In this document: positions 1 through 10,669 of the stretch, piece by piece | Layout: each line of letters opens with the position of its first letter | Position numbering within the stretch: the first letter of the stretch is position 1 | Origin: Caldicellulosiruptor danielii | GTDB lineage: Bacteria > Bacillota > Thermoanaerobacteria > Caldicellulosiruptorales > Caldicellulosiruptoraceae | Assembly: GCF_034343125.1 (NCBI RefSeq) | Contig: NZ_CP139957.1 | Span: 953,001-1,017,000, forward strand | Length of the DNA stretch: 64,000 nucleotides | Direction: 5' to 3' | Notes under the pieces: generated by a model | Seen by the model: only the letters and a program-made list of their open reading frames with translations | Database searches by the model: none | Told to the model about the DNA's origin: nothing | Translations under genes and position numbers: made by a program

Positions 1-455
1 TGATACAAGTTAGCAGTACATCATATGCTGCAAGGATTTGTGCAGAAGGAGAAGTAGATGCTGCAATTTGTTCACCTTTGGCAGCGCAGCAAAATAACCT
101 CAAAATCTTGACTGGACCAATAAACCATGACAACAATTATACCAGATTTTTTGTTATAACCAAGAACCCTAACTTTGAAAAAGGAGAAAAAAACAAGACA
201 TCAATAATCTTTTCAACCTATGACAAGCCAGGAAGTCTTTATAAGATTTTGGCTATTTTTAATCTTTACGATTTGAATTTGACAAAGATAGAGTCACGAC
301 CGGCAAAGACAAATCTTGGTGAGTATGTGTTTTTTGTTGATATAGATGGCTTTGTGGATGAAGAAGATGTAAGTGATGCGCTGAAAGTTGTTCAACGAAA
401 ATCAACATTTTTTAAGCTATTAGGTTCATATTCTGTTATTTGTCCAGATAAATGA
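1..455 (+). CDS. pheA: Prephenate dehydratase, C-terminal part (5' end outside window)
   Basis: This enzyme converts prephenate to phenylpyruvate in phenylalanine synthesis. The reading frame is already open at base 3, so the start lies upstream. The visible part holds the end of the catalytic domain, with the NNYTRF stretch that carries the family's catalytic Thr-Arg-Phe motif. An ACT domain follows, starting near KTSIIFSTYDKPGSL and containing ESRP, the motif that forms the allosteric phenylalanine site in this family. It ends with TGA 36 bp before the next gene. Identification is firm because both motifs sit in the expected order and spacing. Confidence 0.93.
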   Translation, partial: IQVSSTSYAARICAEGEVDAAICSPLAAQQNNLKILTGPINHDNNYTRFFVITKNPNFEKGEKNKTSIIFSTYDKPGSLYKILAIFNLYDLNLTKIESRPAKTNLGEYVFFVDIDGFVDEEDVSDALKVVQRKSTFFKLLGSYSVICPDK

Positions 456-490
456 GAGGATAATAAATTGAGGATGGATGTGAAAGATAG

Positions 491-1399
491 ATGAAAAATA
501 AACTTTTAAAAGAAGGGTCTATTTTAATTGCTTTTGGAGTTTTTCAAGTTGTTTTATTTTTATTTCAGTTTAATCCCATTTTGGCTGTGGTAGGTTTTCC
601 TCTTTATGTTGTAGCAGTAAAAGAGAATTTTGTAACAAGGATGGCTATATCATATGTTATTTCTGCTCTGGTTCTTATGATTATTGGGAAATCTCCAATT
701 AATTTGCTTTTTCTCTTGATTACATTTATCTTGCCCATATGCGCATTTTTTCTTTTGCGAATTTCAAAGACCACTGCTATGGATTTTGCAACGCTAACAG
801 CAGGATTTTTGCTCTACCAGGTGCTTGTTATAAAAGCTATAAAGGTTCTTTACAAGATAGATATAATTGCCCAAATTCTTTTTCTTTTAAAGGGGATGTT
901 TGAAAGTTCTTTAAGAATGGTTGGTGATGATAATCTCTCAGATAGGCTAATTGAATTTTTAAAACTAATGATGCCCGGATTTGTAATTGTTGAGGCAATC
1001 ACATTAGCACTTGTGGGATATTATATTACCAAATTTATAGCAAACAGAGTTAAAATTCAAAAGGAATTTTTGCCTTTTTCAAAACTATTTATGCCTAAGG
1101 AAGTGACATTTGGAGTTGTGGTATTCTTTATTCTTTCTCTATTTTTGACAAACATAAATGCACTTTATGTTGTTGTGAGCAACATGACAATAATTCTTTC
1201 GTGGCTTTTGTTTATTCAAGCGCTTTCTTTGATATATTCAGTAATAGCCGAGAAGATTTCATGGTCTTTTATTAGAGGCTGGCTTTTCGCAGTATTAATT
1301 ATATTCAGCATGCAATTTTTGTTTTTGATGATATTCATTGGTTTTCTGGACCTTGTATTTGATTTTAAAAAACGCAAATCAAAGAGGGTGGAATTGTGA
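491..1399 (+). CDS. YybS-family (DUF2232) integral membrane protein
   Basis: A 302-residue, very hydrophobic protein with about eight predicted membrane segments along its length and a short basic C-terminus (DFKKRKSKR). It lies directly before gdpP, as yybS does in Bacillus, and the two genes overlap by 4 bp (GTGA), so they are probably translationally coupled. The family is DUF2232/YybS; its biochemical role is not established. The start ATG follows a weak GAGGATGGATGTG stretch. No catalytic motif is visible. The assignment rests on the membrane profile and gene order. Confidence 0.8.
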   Translation: MKNKLLKEGSILIAFGVFQVVLFLFQFNPILAVVGFPLYVVAVKENFVTRMAISYVISALVLMIIGKSPINLLFLLITFILPICAFFLLRISKTTAMDFATLTAGFLLYQVLVIKAIKVLYKIDIIAQILFLLKGMFESSLRMVGDDNLSDRLIEFLKLMMPGFVIVEAITLALVGYYITKFIANRVKIQKEFLPFSKLFMPKEVTFGVVVFFILSLFLTNINALYVVVSNMTIILSWLLFIQALSLIYSVIAEKISWSFIRGWLFAVLIIFSMQFLFLMIFIGFLDLVFDFKKRKSKRVEL

Positions 1400-3399
1400 A
1401 AGATAAAAAGTCTCACTTTAGATTTGATTTTTCTGTTTCCCAGGCAGGTTTTGTACTTTCTTTGCTTTTTGATTTTATAATCCTGTATTTTAATATCAAG
1501 ATTGGCTTGATTTGTCTTTCACTGATTGTTCTGCTTGCCATCTACAATTTGAGGCTCAACAAAAAAAAGAACAAACAGCTTTTAGAATATATAGAAACTC
1601 TCACTCTTAACATAGACACAGCATCAAAAGATACACTCTTGAAGTTTCCATTTCCAATTCTTATTTCAGAGTACAACGGAGATATAATATGGTACAATCA
1701 CAAATTTCTAAATACAGTAAAGAATAAGAAATTGATAGGCAAAAATCTCAAGGATGAGCTTCCTGAGCTTTATTCAGCTGTTTTAGAGGGAAAAAGCAAA
1801 CTTGAAAAATTTGAGTATGAAGGTAATTTCTTTGATGTTTTGATAACTATTGTTGAGGTAGAGGAGGGGAAAAACGAAAAGAGGTTTTTGAACCTGTTTT
1901 ACTTTGTCGATGTTACTGCTTTTGTTCTTCTTCAAAAGAAATATGAAATACAAAATGTTGTTTTTGGTTATTTGACCATTGACAACTATGAAGATGTTCT
2001 AAATTCAGCTCCTGAGGTATCTAAATCTTCTATTGTTTCTGAGATAGAGAAACGTATTACTGATTGGTTTTACAATCAAATAAGGTCAGATGTGTTTTTA
2101 ATGAAGTATGAACGAGACAAATACTTTTTTATATGCAACAAAGAAGCCTTTTACAAGATGCAGGAAAGAAGATTTAATATTTTAGAACAGATTAAGGAAG
2201 TGAATCTATACAATAAGATAATTCCTACCATAAGCTGCGGTATTGGCATAAGGCAAGACTCTATATTCCAGGCACAAAAGGATGCAAGAACAGCTCTTGA
2301 CATGGCCCTGAGCCGTGGCGGTGACCAGTTTGTAATATTTCATGATGGCAAATTTGAATTTTTTGGAGGTAAAACGAAAGAACACGAAAAGCGTTCAAAA
2401 GTGCGCTCGCGTGTGATGGCACAAACAATAAAAGAGATTGTGAAACATTCTGATAAGATATTTATTATTGGTCATCAGTACTTTGACCTTGACTGTCTGG
2501 GTGCAGCTGTAGGTTTGAGCAAGTTGTGTCTAAATTTGGGTAAGGAAGTGTACATTGTAATTAATTCTTACAATCCTACAATTAAGAACTTTCTTCAGAT
2601 TCTACTTGATGACCCTCAATACCAGAACGTAATAATTGACCAGCAAAAAGCTTTGAAGATGAAAACAAGAACATCTCTTTTATTTGTGGTAGACACTCAA
2701 AGGACAAGTTACATCGATATGCCAAACATGATTTTGGAGTTTGAAAAGATAATTGTAATTGACCATCACAGAAGACCTGCCGACTGGGTAGAACAAGCTC
2801 TCATTTGCTATTCAGAGACATACGCTTCATCTGTGTGTGAACTTGTTGCAGAGCTTTTGAGCTATGAAGGGATAAAGCTGAAAAAATTTGAGGCAGAGAT
2901 ATTATTGGCAGGTATAATGATTGACACAAGAGGGTTTACAAAAAATGTTGGTGTGAGGACTTTTGAGGTTGCAACCTACCTCAGAGAGAATGATGCTGTG
3001 CCGGAAGCTATTAAAGAGTATTTAAAAGAAGACTTGGAAAGTTACATTTTAAAAAGTCAGCTCATTTCTAACCTTGAAATCATTTGTAACAATATTGCCC
3101 TTGTGGTTGATTATTCACAAGTGTGCCGGGATAATGTTATAATAGCAAAGGTGGCAGATGAGCTTTTGAATATAAAAGGAATTGACGCTTCTTTTGTTGT
3201 GTGCAAAATAGAAAACAGTGTGCTAATAAGTGGCCGGTCGAATGGAAAGATAAATGTTCAGGTTATATTAGAAAAAATTGGTGGTGGAGGTCACTTAGAA
3301 ACCGCAGGAGCAAGGCTTGAAAACAGAAGCATTGAAGAGACAAAAGAGGTTCTTTTGAAAGCCATTCAAGAATATATTGACGAAAACAGAAACTTATAA
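1396..3399 (+). CDS. gdpP: Cyclic-di-AMP phosphodiesterase GdpP (DHH family)
   Basis: A membrane-bound phosphodiesterase that hydrolyses cyclic di-AMP, a regulator of potassium, osmotic and wall homeostasis. At 667 residues it has the family's full length. Domains in order: two membrane helices (about 15-52), a PAS-like sensor (about 60-170), a degenerate GGDEF domain (about 185-310) and the DHH/DHHA1 catalytic module (about 345-665). Metal-binding signatures are visible: [23 protein letters not shown] and the C-terminal [11 protein letters not shown]. The start is GTG at 1396, overlapping the yybS stop, behind AGAGGGTGG. The gene order gdpP-rplI-dnaB is conserved in Firmicutes. Confidence 0.95.
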   Translation: MKDKKSHFRFDFSVSQAGFVLSLLFDFIILYFNIKIGLICLSLIVLLAIYNLRLNKKKNKQLLEYIETLTLNIDTASKDTLLKFPFPILISEYNGDIIWYNHKFLNTVKNKKLIGKNLKDELPELYSAVLEGKSKLEKFEYEGNFFDVLITIVEVEEGKNEKRFLNLFYFVDVTAFVLLQKKYEIQNVVFGYLTIDNYEDVLNSAPEVSKSSIVSEIEKRITDWFYNQIRSDVFLMKYERDKYFFICNKEAFYKMQERRFNILEQIKEVNLYNKIIPTISCGIGIRQDSIFQAQKDARTALDMALSRGGDQFVIFHDGKFEFFGGKTKEHEKRSKVRSRVMAQTIKEIVKHSDKIFIIGHQYFDLDCLGAAVGLSKLCLNLGKEVYIVINSYNPTIKNFLQILLDDPQYQNVIIDQQKALKMKTRTSLLFVVDTQRTSYIDMPNMILEFEKIIVIDHHRRPADWVEQALICYSETYASSVCELVAELLSYEGIKLKKFEAEILLAGIMIDTRGFTKNVGVRTFEVATYLRENDAVPEAIKEYLKEDLESYILKSQLISNLEIICNNIALVVDYSQVCRDNVIIAKVADELLNIKGIDASFVVCKIENSVLISGRSNGKINVQVILEKIGGGGHLETAGARLENRSIEETKEVLLKAIQEYIDENRNL

Positions 3400-3428
3400 T
3401 TTTACAAAAAGGAGTGTGTACTTTAAAG

Positions 3429-3875
3429 ATGAAGGTTGTACTTTTGCAAGATGTAAAAGGACTTGGGAAGAAAGATTCAATAGTTGAAGTAAACGATGGG
3501 TATGCCAGAAACTATTTGATTCCAAGAAAGCTTGCTCTACCAGCAACAGAAGGATTGGAGAAACACATAAAAGAAAAGAAAGAGGCTGAACAGAAGAAAA
3601 AGGAAAAAGAATTTCAAGCTGCGAAGGAATTGGCAAGCAAGCTTGAAAAGAGTCAAATTATCATAAAAGCAAAATCAGGAGAAAATGGTAAACTTTTTGG
3701 TTCTATAACAAACAAAGAGGTTGCAGAAGAGATAAAAAAGCAGCTTGGGTTTGACATTGACAAGAAGAAGATAGAGCTTGACGACCCTATAAAGCTTATT
3801 GGAAGCTATGATGTTGTTATTAGACTATATCAGGGAGTTGTGGCAAAGCTTAAAGTTCATGTGACAGCAAGCTAA
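3429..3875 (+). CDS. rplI: 50S ribosomal protein L9
   Basis: A large-subunit protein with an N-terminal rRNA-binding domain, a long central helix and a C-terminal domain. It begins [15 protein letters not shown] and has the [13 protein letters not shown] signature, then the charged helix rich in Lys/Glu (about 42-80). I start it at ATG 3429, giving 148 residues, the normal L9 length with the canonical N-terminus. An in-frame GTG at 3414 lies inside the ribosome binding site AAAAAGGAG and is unlikely to be used. It sits between gdpP and dnaB, as in Bacillus. Confidence 0.96.
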   Translation: MKVVLLQDVKGLGKKDSIVEVNDGYARNYLIPRKLALPATEGLEKHIKEKKEAEQKKKEKEFQAAKELASKLEKSQIIIKAKSGENGKLFGSITNKEVAEEIKKQLGFDIDKKKIELDDPIKLIGSYDVVIRLYQGVVAKLKVHVTAS

Positions 3876-3901
3876 GTAGCTTTGAGGAAGTGAGATGAAA
3901 A

Positions 3902-5248
3902 ATGGAACCAGATATTGTTCAAAATCAAGAAAGAATGCCTGAAAGCCGCGAAGCGGAAGAAGCGGTTGTAGGTGCAATGCTTTTAAGCCGCGAGGTAATT
4001 TCTGATGTTGCAGAGATCTTGACAGAAGAAGATTTTGCGACCCCACAGCTAAGAGAGATTTTTGCTGCTATTATGGATCTTTTTGAAGAGGGCAAGCCGG
4101 TAGATGTCATAACTGTAGCTGAAAGACTGAGAGAAAGAGGGATGTTTGATAGTGTTGGAGGAAGTGAGTATCTGACAAACCTTGTGATAAATACTCCGAC
4201 AACTGCAAATGCTACATATTATGCAAAGATTGTTGAAGAAAAATCTCTTTTGCGAAAGCTTATAAACTCTTCAATGAAGATTATTGAAAAGTGCAAGAGT
4301 CAAACAGAAAGGGTTGAAGACATTGTTGACTTTGCTGAAAAGACAATCTTTAATGTGATTTCTCACAAAAATTCAAAAGATTTTTCTCATTTAAAAGAGA
4401 TATTAATCGAGACGTACAACAAGATAGAAGAGCTGTATCTCAGAAAATCACATATCATAGGTGTGCCCACAGGATTTGCTGAGTTTGACAGAATGACAGC
4501 AGGTCTTCAGCCATCAGACCTGATTTTAATTGCTGCAAGGCCTGCAATGGGAAAGACAAGCTTTGCACTGAACATTGTCCAGCATGCAGCACTGAGAGCA
4601 GGTGTCCCCGTTGCAATATTTTCACTTGAGATGTCAAAAGAACAGCTTGTGACAAGAATGATTTGTTCAGAAGCAATGATAGACAGCCACAAACTTCGAA
4701 CTGGTAACCTGGAGGATGAGGAGTGGAAGAAGTTTGCAAAGGCGCTGGCACTTCTTTCTAATGCACCGATATATATTGACGACACACCTGCAATAACAGT
4801 TTCTGAGATGAGAGCAAAGTGCAGAAGGCTGAAGCTCAAAGAAAAGGGGCTTGGACTTGTCATGGTTGACTACCTGCAGCTTATGACTGCACGTGGCAGG
4901 TTTGAGAGCAAGCAGCAGGAGATTGCTGAGATTTCAAGGTCTTTAAAAGCCCTTGCAAGAGAGTTGAATGTTCCTGTACTTGCTCTTTCACAGCTGTCCC
5001 GTGCGCCTGAGACAAGAGCTGACCACAGACCGATACTTTCTGACCTTCGCGAAAGCGGTGCGATTGAGCAGGATGCTGACATTGTTGCATTTTTGTACAG
5101 AGATGAGTATTACAATCCGGATACAGACAAAAAACACATAGCAGAGCTTATAGTTGCAAAACACCGAAACGGTCCCACAGGTACAATTGAACTTTTGTTT
5201 CTGGATAAGCATACAAAGTTTATGGATCTGGAGAAAAATAGGATATAA
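3902..5248 (+). CDS. dnaB: Replicative DNA helicase DnaB
   Basis: The hexameric 5'-3' helicase of the replication fork (DnaC in Bacillus nomenclature). It has 448 residues and no intein. An N-terminal helical domain (about 1-155, starting near PESREAEEAVVGAML) is followed by a RecA-like ATPase. Walker A is ARPAMGKTSFAL near residue 212. Walker B is LVMVDYLQLM. The arginine-finger region is AKHRNGPTG. The gene follows rplI by 26 bp. Nothing unusual is seen. Confidence 0.96.
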   Translation: MEPDIVQNQERMPESREAEEAVVGAMLLSREVISDVAEILTEEDFATPQLREIFAAIMDLFEEGKPVDVITVAERLRERGMFDSVGGSEYLTNLVINTPTTANATYYAKIVEEKSLLRKLINSSMKIIEKCKSQTERVEDIVDFAEKTIFNVISHKNSKDFSHLKEILIETYNKIEELYLRKSHIIGVPTGFAEFDRMTAGLQPSDLILIAARPAMGKTSFALNIVQHAALRAGVPVAIFSLEMSKEQLVTRMICSEAMIDSHKLRTGNLEDEEWKKFAKALALLSNAPIYIDDTPAITVSEMRAKCRRLKLKEKGLGLVMVDYLQLMTARGRFESKQQEIAEISRSLKALARELNVPVLALSQLSRAPETRADHRPILSDLRESGAIEQDADIVAFLYRDEYYNPDTDKKHIAELIVAKHRNGPTGTIELLFLDKHTKFMDLEKNRI

Positions 5249-5279
5249 AAAATAGCCTGAAAAAGGGATGTGATGTGCT

Positions 5280-6524
5280 TTGTCAATCATAAAAGATTAC
5301 TCATTGTGGGAAGAAGGGCTCAGAAAGATTTTGTGGGCAAAGAGATTTATGCCGGTACTTGATCAGATAAGAAAGGATTATATTGACAAAAAGCCTCTGA
5401 GTGGTGTAAATGTTGCAATCTCGGTTCACCTTGAGGCAAAAACAGCAAATCTGGCACTGCTTTTGAAAGACCTTGGAGCAAATGTGTATGTGACAGGCTC
5501 AAACCCTTTATCAACACAGGATGATGTTGCAGCAGCGCTTGTTCATGAAGGGCTTGAAGTCTTTGCAATAAGAGGTGCAACTGAAGAAGAATATTTTTAC
5601 CATCTCAAAAAGACACTTGAAAATGATATTAACCTTATAATAGACGATGGTGGCGATTTGACATATCTTCTTCACACAGAGCTTGAAAATCTTTCTGACA
5701 GGATAATGGGCGGGTGTGAGGAGACAACAACAGGGATAATAAGACTGAAAGCATTAGAAAAAGAAGGAAAGCTGAAATTTCCTATGATTGCAGTCAATGA
5801 TGCGTATTGCAAGCACCTTTTTGACAACAGGTACGGTACAGGACAGTCAACATGGGATGGGATTATGAGAACAACCAACATAATGGTTGCAGGAAAGCAC
5901 GTTGTTGTTGCAGGGTATGGTTTTTGCGGCAAGGGCATTGCAAAAAGAGCTCAGGGACTTGGTGCCAAGGTAATAGTAACAGAGGTTGACCCTGTTAAAG
6001 CTTTGGAGGCGTATATGGACGGGTTTGATGTAATGAAGATGGAGGATGCAGCAAAGATAGGCGATATATTTATCACTGCAACAGGCTGCAGGGATGTGAT
6101 AAGATATGAACACATTTTGCAAATGAAAGATGGTGTGATTCTGGCAAATAGCGGGCATTTTAACGTTGAGATTGACATTGCAACACTTGAGAAAAAGGCG
6201 CTGAAAAAGTACGAGGCAAGAAAGAATATTCAGGGATATGTGCTTGAAAATGGCAGAGAGGTTTTTGTAATAGCAGAGGGAAGGCTTGTCAACCTTGCAG
6301 CTGCAGACGGACATCCGATTGAGATTATGGATATGTCATTTGCAATTCAGGCACTTTCAAGTATATATGTTGCGCAAAATCATGAAAAATTGGAGAGGAA
6401 AGTATATAATGTACCCGGGGAGATTGACAGGTTTGTTGCCGGGGTTAAATTAAAATCGCTGGGGATTGAGATAGATAGGCTTACATTTGATCAGGAAAAA
6501 TACCTTGAAAGCTGGGAAGTGTAG
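5280..6524 (+). CDS. ahcY: Adenosylhomocysteinase
   Basis: It cleaves S-adenosylhomocysteine to adenosine and homocysteine using bound NAD. The 414-residue length matches the short bacterial and archaeal type. Visible motifs are [15 protein letters not shown], the cysteine/Asn region [20 protein letters not shown], the Rossmann NAD loop [12 protein letters not shown] and [11 protein letters not shown]. The start is TTG at 5280 behind AAAAAGGGATG; no ATG fits this N-terminus. The mtaD gene starts 5 bp after its stop, so both SAH-handling enzymes are co-transcribed. Confidence 0.95.
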   Translation: MSIIKDYSLWEEGLRKILWAKRFMPVLDQIRKDYIDKKPLSGVNVAISVHLEAKTANLALLLKDLGANVYVTGSNPLSTQDDVAAALVHEGLEVFAIRGATEEEYFYHLKKTLENDINLIIDDGGDLTYLLHTELENLSDRIMGGCEETTTGIIRLKALEKEGKLKFPMIAVNDAYCKHLFDNRYGTGQSTWDGIMRTTNIMVAGKHVVVAGYGFCGKGIAKRAQGLGAKVIVTEVDPVKALEAYMDGFDVMKMEDAAKIGDIFITATGCRDVIRYEHILQMKDGVILANSGHFNVEIDIATLEKKALKKYEARKNIQGYVLENGREVFVIAEGRLVNLAAADGHPIEIMDMSFAIQALSSIYVAQNHEKLERKVYNVPGEIDRFVAGVKLKSLGIEIDRLTFDQEKYLESWEV

Positions 6525-6529
6525 AAAAG

Positions 6530-7816
6530 ATGGATATATTAATCAAAAATGCAACCATTATTACCTGCAATGCTCAGAATGAGGTTTTAAAAGGTGATAT
6601 TCTTATAAAGAGTGGAAAGATTGCCAGGATAGCAGAAAATATAGAGCTACCTGTTTATGAAGCATCCAGTGTTAAAATCATTGAGGGCAAAAATTTGATA
6701 GCCTTGCCCGGGCTTATAAACGCACATACGCACTGCGGTCAAACGGTTTTGCGCTCTTTTGCGGATGATATGCCCCTTTACGAGTGGCTGTTTGAAAAGA
6801 TTTTCCCGGCAGAAGAAAAGCTCACAAAAGAGATAATTTATTTCTCTTCCCTTCTTGGTATTGCAGAGATGCTCAAAAGCGGCACAACAATGTTTTATGA
6901 TATGTATTTTCATGAAGATATGACAGCAAAGGCTGTGCAGGCAACCGGTATTAAGGCAGTGCTCTCTCGAGGTCTTCAGACAGATGAAAAAGAAAGCCTC
7001 AGGCTTGATGAAACCAGAGAGCTGATTTATAATTATTCAAGTGATAGAATCAAAGTATTTTTTGGACCGCACTCTATCTACACATGCTCATATGAGCTCT
7101 TGGAAAAGGTTGCACAGCTTGCACAAGAGTTTAAAACGGGTGTGATGATACATCTCAGCGAGTCAGAAAACGAAGTAAATACATGTTACGAAAGGTATGA
7201 CATGTCGCCTGTGAAGCTGTGCAATCAGGCAGGGCTTTTTGATACAGTTTGTATAGCAGCACACTGCGTGTATGTGGATGATGAAGATATTGAAATCATG
7301 GCAGAAAAAGATGTATCATGTGTTTACAATCCGACCAGCAATCTCAAGCTTGGCAATGGCTTTGCACCTGTTTACAGTATGATAAGCTCTGGTGTAAATG
7401 TTGCAGTAGGCACAGATTCGGCAGCAAGTAACAACAACCTGAATATGCTTGAAGAGATGCACATAGCATCTTTGCTTGAAAAAGGAGTTTACAGGCTGCC
7501 GGATATTTTAAATGCCCAGCAGATTCTGAAGATGGCAACAGCAAACGCAGCCATGGCAGCAGGTATAAATAACACCGGTGTTATTCAGGAAGGTTTTTGT
7601 GCTGATATAGTGCTTCTAAAAGCCGATGATATAAACATGCTGCCATGTTACAATCCTGTTTCCAATGTTGTTTACAGCGGCAATCCTTCCAATGTGTATG
7701 CTACAATAGTGGATGGGCAGATTCTTTACATGGATGGGAAGCTTTCTACTGTGGATGAAGAGGCTCTTGTAAAAGAGATAAAGAGCATAGAAAAGTATTT
7801 GAAGAAAGGTATTTAA
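6530..7816 (+). CDS. mtaD: 5-methylthioadenosine/S-adenosylhomocysteine deaminase (amidohydrolase)
   Basis: A metal-dependent amidohydrolase of 428 residues. Metal ligands are visible in order: NAHTHCGQ (HxH), IHLSES, AHCVYV and GTDSAASNN (catalytic Asp). The family deaminates methylthioadenosine, SAH and adenosine-type purines. Its position directly after ahcY favours a role in clearing SAH/adenosine. Related deaminases (guanine deaminase, TrzN-like) share these motifs, so the exact substrate is inferred from context. Confidence 0.88.
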   Translation: MDILIKNATIITCNAQNEVLKGDILIKSGKIARIAENIELPVYEASSVKIIEGKNLIALPGLINAHTHCGQTVLRSFADDMPLYEWLFEKIFPAEEKLTKEIIYFSSLLGIAEMLKSGTTMFYDMYFHEDMTAKAVQATGIKAVLSRGLQTDEKESLRLDETRELIYNYSSDRIKVFFGPHSIYTCSYELLEKVAQLAQEFKTGVMIHLSESENEVNTCYERYDMSPVKLCNQAGLFDTVCIAAHCVYVDDEDIEIMAEKDVSCVYNPTSNLKLGNGFAPVYSMISSGVNVAVGTDSAASNNNLNMLEEMHIASLLEKGVYRLPDILNAQQILKMATANAAMAAGINNTGVIQEGFCADIVLLKADDINMLPCYNPVSNVVYSGNPSNVYATIVDGQILYMDGKLSTVDEEALVKEIKSIEKYLKKGI

Positions 7817-7850
7817 AAATCTTTTCAAGCCATGAAAGGAAGGACAGAAA

Positions 7851-9407
7851 TTGCAGTATAAAAAGGCAACAAAAATAGCATTGCAGCTATTTGCAGTAAC
7901 AGTATTTACAAAACTGATAGGGTTCATAAGAGAGGTAGCCTTTGGTGCAAGGTTTGGCACAAGTGTCAAAGCAGACGCTTTCCCGCTTGCACTTCAGCTT
8001 CCAAACATACTTTTTGCCTCTATTTTTGCTGCTTTTTCAACCTCATTTATACCTTTTTACACAGATATACGTGAAAAAAAAGGTGAGGATGAGGGAGTTA
8101 AATTTACAAACAGTGTGATAAATACCCTGCTTCTTGCCTCAAGCGTTGTTGCAATGCTGGGTTTTATTTTTTCAAGACAGCTTATTCAACTTCAGGTACA
8201 CCACAGCAAAGAGCTTCAGATAATGTACGCATCAAGAGTGCTGAAGATCACAATCTTTATGATAATATTTACAAGCTCGGCAAATATACTTCAGGGTTTT
8301 TTGCAGGCAAACGGCAACTTTACAAAGCCGGTGCTATCAAGTATCCCGTTTAATCTGTGTATTTTTGCTGCCATATTTCTATCATACTTTGAGCCATTCA
8401 GGAAATTTGATATATATATAGTGGCGGTAGGATTCGTTGTTGGATATTTCTGGAGCCTTATTTATCAGCTTAATAATTCAAAAAAATATGGTTTCAAATT
8501 TTATCCTGTGCTGGGGCTGAGAGATGAGAACATAAAGAAGATGATAAAATTTTCTTTCCCGGTGTTTCTGAGCAGCAGCATGGCACAGCTTTATACATTC
8601 ATTGACAGATATCTTCTGACAGGGACATCAACCGGGGCTGTTGCGGCTGTTGCATATGCGGGGAAGCTGAACGATGTTGTGGTTGGAGTTTTTTCATCAT
8701 CAATTTCGGTTTTGGCATTTTCAACCCTTTCTAACTTGCAGGCAAAAGGGGATAAGGAGAATTTCAGAAAGTTCTTTGTCTCTGCTGTGAATTCAATTAT
8801 TCTGATGATGATGCCATTTGCAATAGGCGGGGTAATTTTATCAAAAGAGATAACGAGGCTCATTTACCAGCGAGGAAATTTCACAATTCAGTCAACCATG
8901 CTTACTGCATCTCCACTTATGTTTTACTGTTTGGGCTTTGTAGGGCTTGGAGTTAGAGATATACTGAACAGAACGCTGTATGTTTTGAAAGATTCAAAAA
9001 CAGCTGTGAAAAATGGTGTTATTGCTATTGTTTGCAATATTATACTTGATATAATATTTATTAATAAGTTCAAGCACACCGGTGCTGCTATGGCATTTGC
9101 GTCGGCAAACTACATTGCGGCTGTGTTGCTTTTTGTTTCTCTCAGGAAAAAACTTGGTTCAATCGGCTGGAGAAGAATTGCAAGCGTGTTTTTAAAAGCG
9201 CTTGTTGCAAGCCTGGTAATGGGCGTGGTTGTGTATGTATTCAAACAGAAATTTATATATCTAACAATGCCATTCAAACACTTTGCCCTCTACACCCTGT
9301 CAGGTGTTTTGCTTGGAATGGGGATATATGCAGGGCTTGTATACCTTTTGAGAGTAGAAGAGGTAGGGTTTATTGTCAAAATGGTGCGAGAAAAATTTGG
9401 AATATAA
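7851..9407 (+). CDS. murJ: Lipid II flippase MurJ (MviN family)
   Basis: A polytopic membrane protein of 518 residues, about 14 helices, of the MOP superfamily. It opens with the family hallmark near TKLIGFIREVAFGARFG and contains the internal GAVAAVAYAGKL and IYQRGNF segments typical of MurJ. The role is flipping lipid-linked peptidoglycan precursor to the outer face of the membrane. The start is TTG at 7851 behind GAAAGGAAGG. It follows mtaD by 34 bp and precedes tyrS by 29 bp. Confidence 0.92.
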   Translation: MQYKKATKIALQLFAVTVFTKLIGFIREVAFGARFGTSVKADAFPLALQLPNILFASIFAAFSTSFIPFYTDIREKKGEDEGVKFTNSVINTLLLASSVVAMLGFIFSRQLIQLQVHHSKELQIMYASRVLKITIFMIIFTSSANILQGFLQANGNFTKPVLSSIPFNLCIFAAIFLSYFEPFRKFDIYIVAVGFVVGYFWSLIYQLNNSKKYGFKFYPVLGLRDENIKKMIKFSFPVFLSSSMAQLYTFIDRYLLTGTSTGAVAAVAYAGKLNDVVVGVFSSSISVLAFSTLSNLQAKGDKENFRKFFVSAVNSIILMMMPFAIGGVILSKEITRLIYQRGNFTIQSTMLTASPLMFYCLGFVGLGVRDILNRTLYVLKDSKTAVKNGVIAIVCNIILDIIFINKFKHTGAAMAFASANYIAAVLLFVSLRKKLGSIGWRRIASVFLKALVASLVMGVVVYVFKQKFIYLTMPFKHFALYTLSGVLLGMGIYAGLVYLLRVEEVGFIVKMVREKFGI

Positions 9408-9436
9408 AATCAACAGAAAGGGGAAGAGGCTTTAAA

Positions 9437-10627
9437 ATGGACATCGAACATCAACTGAAGGTATTCAAAAAGGGTGCTGCTGAGATAATCACTGAAGAAG
9501 AGCTTGTTGAAAAACTAAAGCAGGACAGACCTTTGAATATAAAACTTGGGCTTGACCCGAACGTGCCGGATGTTCATCTTGGGCATGCGGTTGTTTTGAG
9601 AAAGCTCAAACAGCTTCAGGATTTGGGGCACAACATAATCCTTATTATCGGTGATTTTACCGCTATGATAGGTGACCCGACGGGTAAGTCTGAGACAAGA
9701 AAGCAGCTTACAAAGGAAGAGGTTCAGAAAAACGCTGAGCCGTTCAAGCAGCAGGTTTTGAAAATCCTTGACCCTCAGAAGACTACTATCCGCTACAACA
9801 GCGAATGGCTTGAGCCAATGAATTTTCTGGACGTTATAAACTTGGCATCAAAATACACTGTTGCAAGAATGCTTGAGAGAGAGACATTTCGCCAGCGAAT
9901 GGAAAAGAACCTGCCACTTTCGATACATGAGTTTTTCTACCCGCTTATGCAGGGCTATGACTCTGTTGTGATTGAAGCTGATGTTGAGCTTGGCGCAACA
10001 GAGCAGAAATTTAATATTTTGATGGGAAGAACCCTGCAGAGAGAGTATGGTTGCAGGACAATTCAGGTTGCACTTTTGATGCCAATTTTGGTTGGGACAG
10101 ATGGTGTCAACAAAATGAGCAAAAGCCTTGGCAATTACATTGGCATAAACGAGCCGCCAAATGTGATGTATGGAAAAGTTATGTCCATTCCCGATGAGGT
10201 TATGATTTCATACTATGAGCTTGCAACTGACGTTGAGCCCGAAGAGATTGAGGAGATAAAAAGAAAGCTTGAAGAGGGAACTTTGCATCCAAGAGATGCA
10301 AAGATGAGACTTGCACGAGAGATTGTAAAGCTTTACCATGGAGATGAGGCAGCAGCAAGAGCCGAAGAGGAGTTTATAAAGGTGTTCCAGAAAAAAGACA
10401 TACCAGATGATATACCGGAAGTTGAGCTAAAAGATTCAAAGGTGTATCTGCCAAGGTTTATGGTTGAAAACAGGCTCTGCTCATCAACAAGTGAGGGCAT
10501 GAGACTTATCAAAAGCGGTGCTGTGAAGCTAAACGGCGAAAAAGTAAATCAGCTTGACATTGAGCTTCAAAATGGCGATGTTTTGCAGGTGGGTAAACTC
10601 AAGTTTGTAAAGATAAAGCTTTTGTGA
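9437..10627 (+). CDS. tyrS: Tyrosyl-tRNA synthetase
   Basis: A class I synthetase of 396 residues that charges tRNA-Tyr. The HIGH-type motif is VHLGHA (about 44-49) and the KMSKS loop is NKMSKSLG. The tyrosine-binding region contains LMQGYDS. A C-terminal S4 RNA-binding domain starts near LCSSTSEGMRLIKSGAVKLN. The length and KMSKS type match the TyrZ-like subgroup. No T-box leader fits in the 29 bp upstream; the gene is read from the upstream operon and ends it, since a terminator overlaps its stop codon. Confidence 0.95.
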   Translation: MDIEHQLKVFKKGAAEIITEEELVEKLKQDRPLNIKLGLDPNVPDVHLGHAVVLRKLKQLQDLGHNIILIIGDFTAMIGDPTGKSETRKQLTKEEVQKNAEPFKQQVLKILDPQKTTIRYNSEWLEPMNFLDVINLASKYTVARMLERETFRQRMEKNLPLSIHEFFYPLMQGYDSVVIEADVELGATEQKFNILMGRTLQREYGCRTIQVALLMPILVGTDGVNKMSKSLGNYIGINEPPNVMYGKVMSIPDEVMISYYELATDVEPEEIEEIKRKLEEGTLHPRDAKMRLAREIVKLYHGDEAAARAEEEFIKVFQKKDIPDDIPEVELKDSKVYLPRFMVENRLCSSTSEGMRLIKSGAVKLNGEKVNQLDIELQNGDVLQVGKLKFVKIKLL

Positions 10628-10659
10628 GGGGAAAACCTTCGCAAAAGCTTTTTTGTTTT
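10616..10659 (+). terminator. Rho-independent terminator of the pheA-tyrS operon
   Basis: The arms AAGCTTTTGTGAGG (10616-10629) and CCTTCGCAAAAGCTT (10636-10650) pair with one small mismatch around a 6-nt loop and are followed by TTTTGTTTT. The 5' arm includes the tyrS stop codon. Confidence 0.88.
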
Positions 10660-10669
10660 GTGAATTAAA

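Noticed and set aside
3414-3428. Upstream GTG start for L9
   Set aside because: It lies within the ribosome binding site, and the canonical L9 N-terminus begins at ATG 3429.
5847-6314. 155-codon minus-strand frame opposite ahcY
   Set aside because: It is a shadow of the conserved ahcY coding sequence with a cysteine-rich, low-complexity translation and no start signals.
9408-9436. T-box leader for tyrS
   Set aside because: Only 29 bp separate murJ and tyrS. No terminator/antiterminator pair or T-box sequence is present; nor is one seen before gltX.
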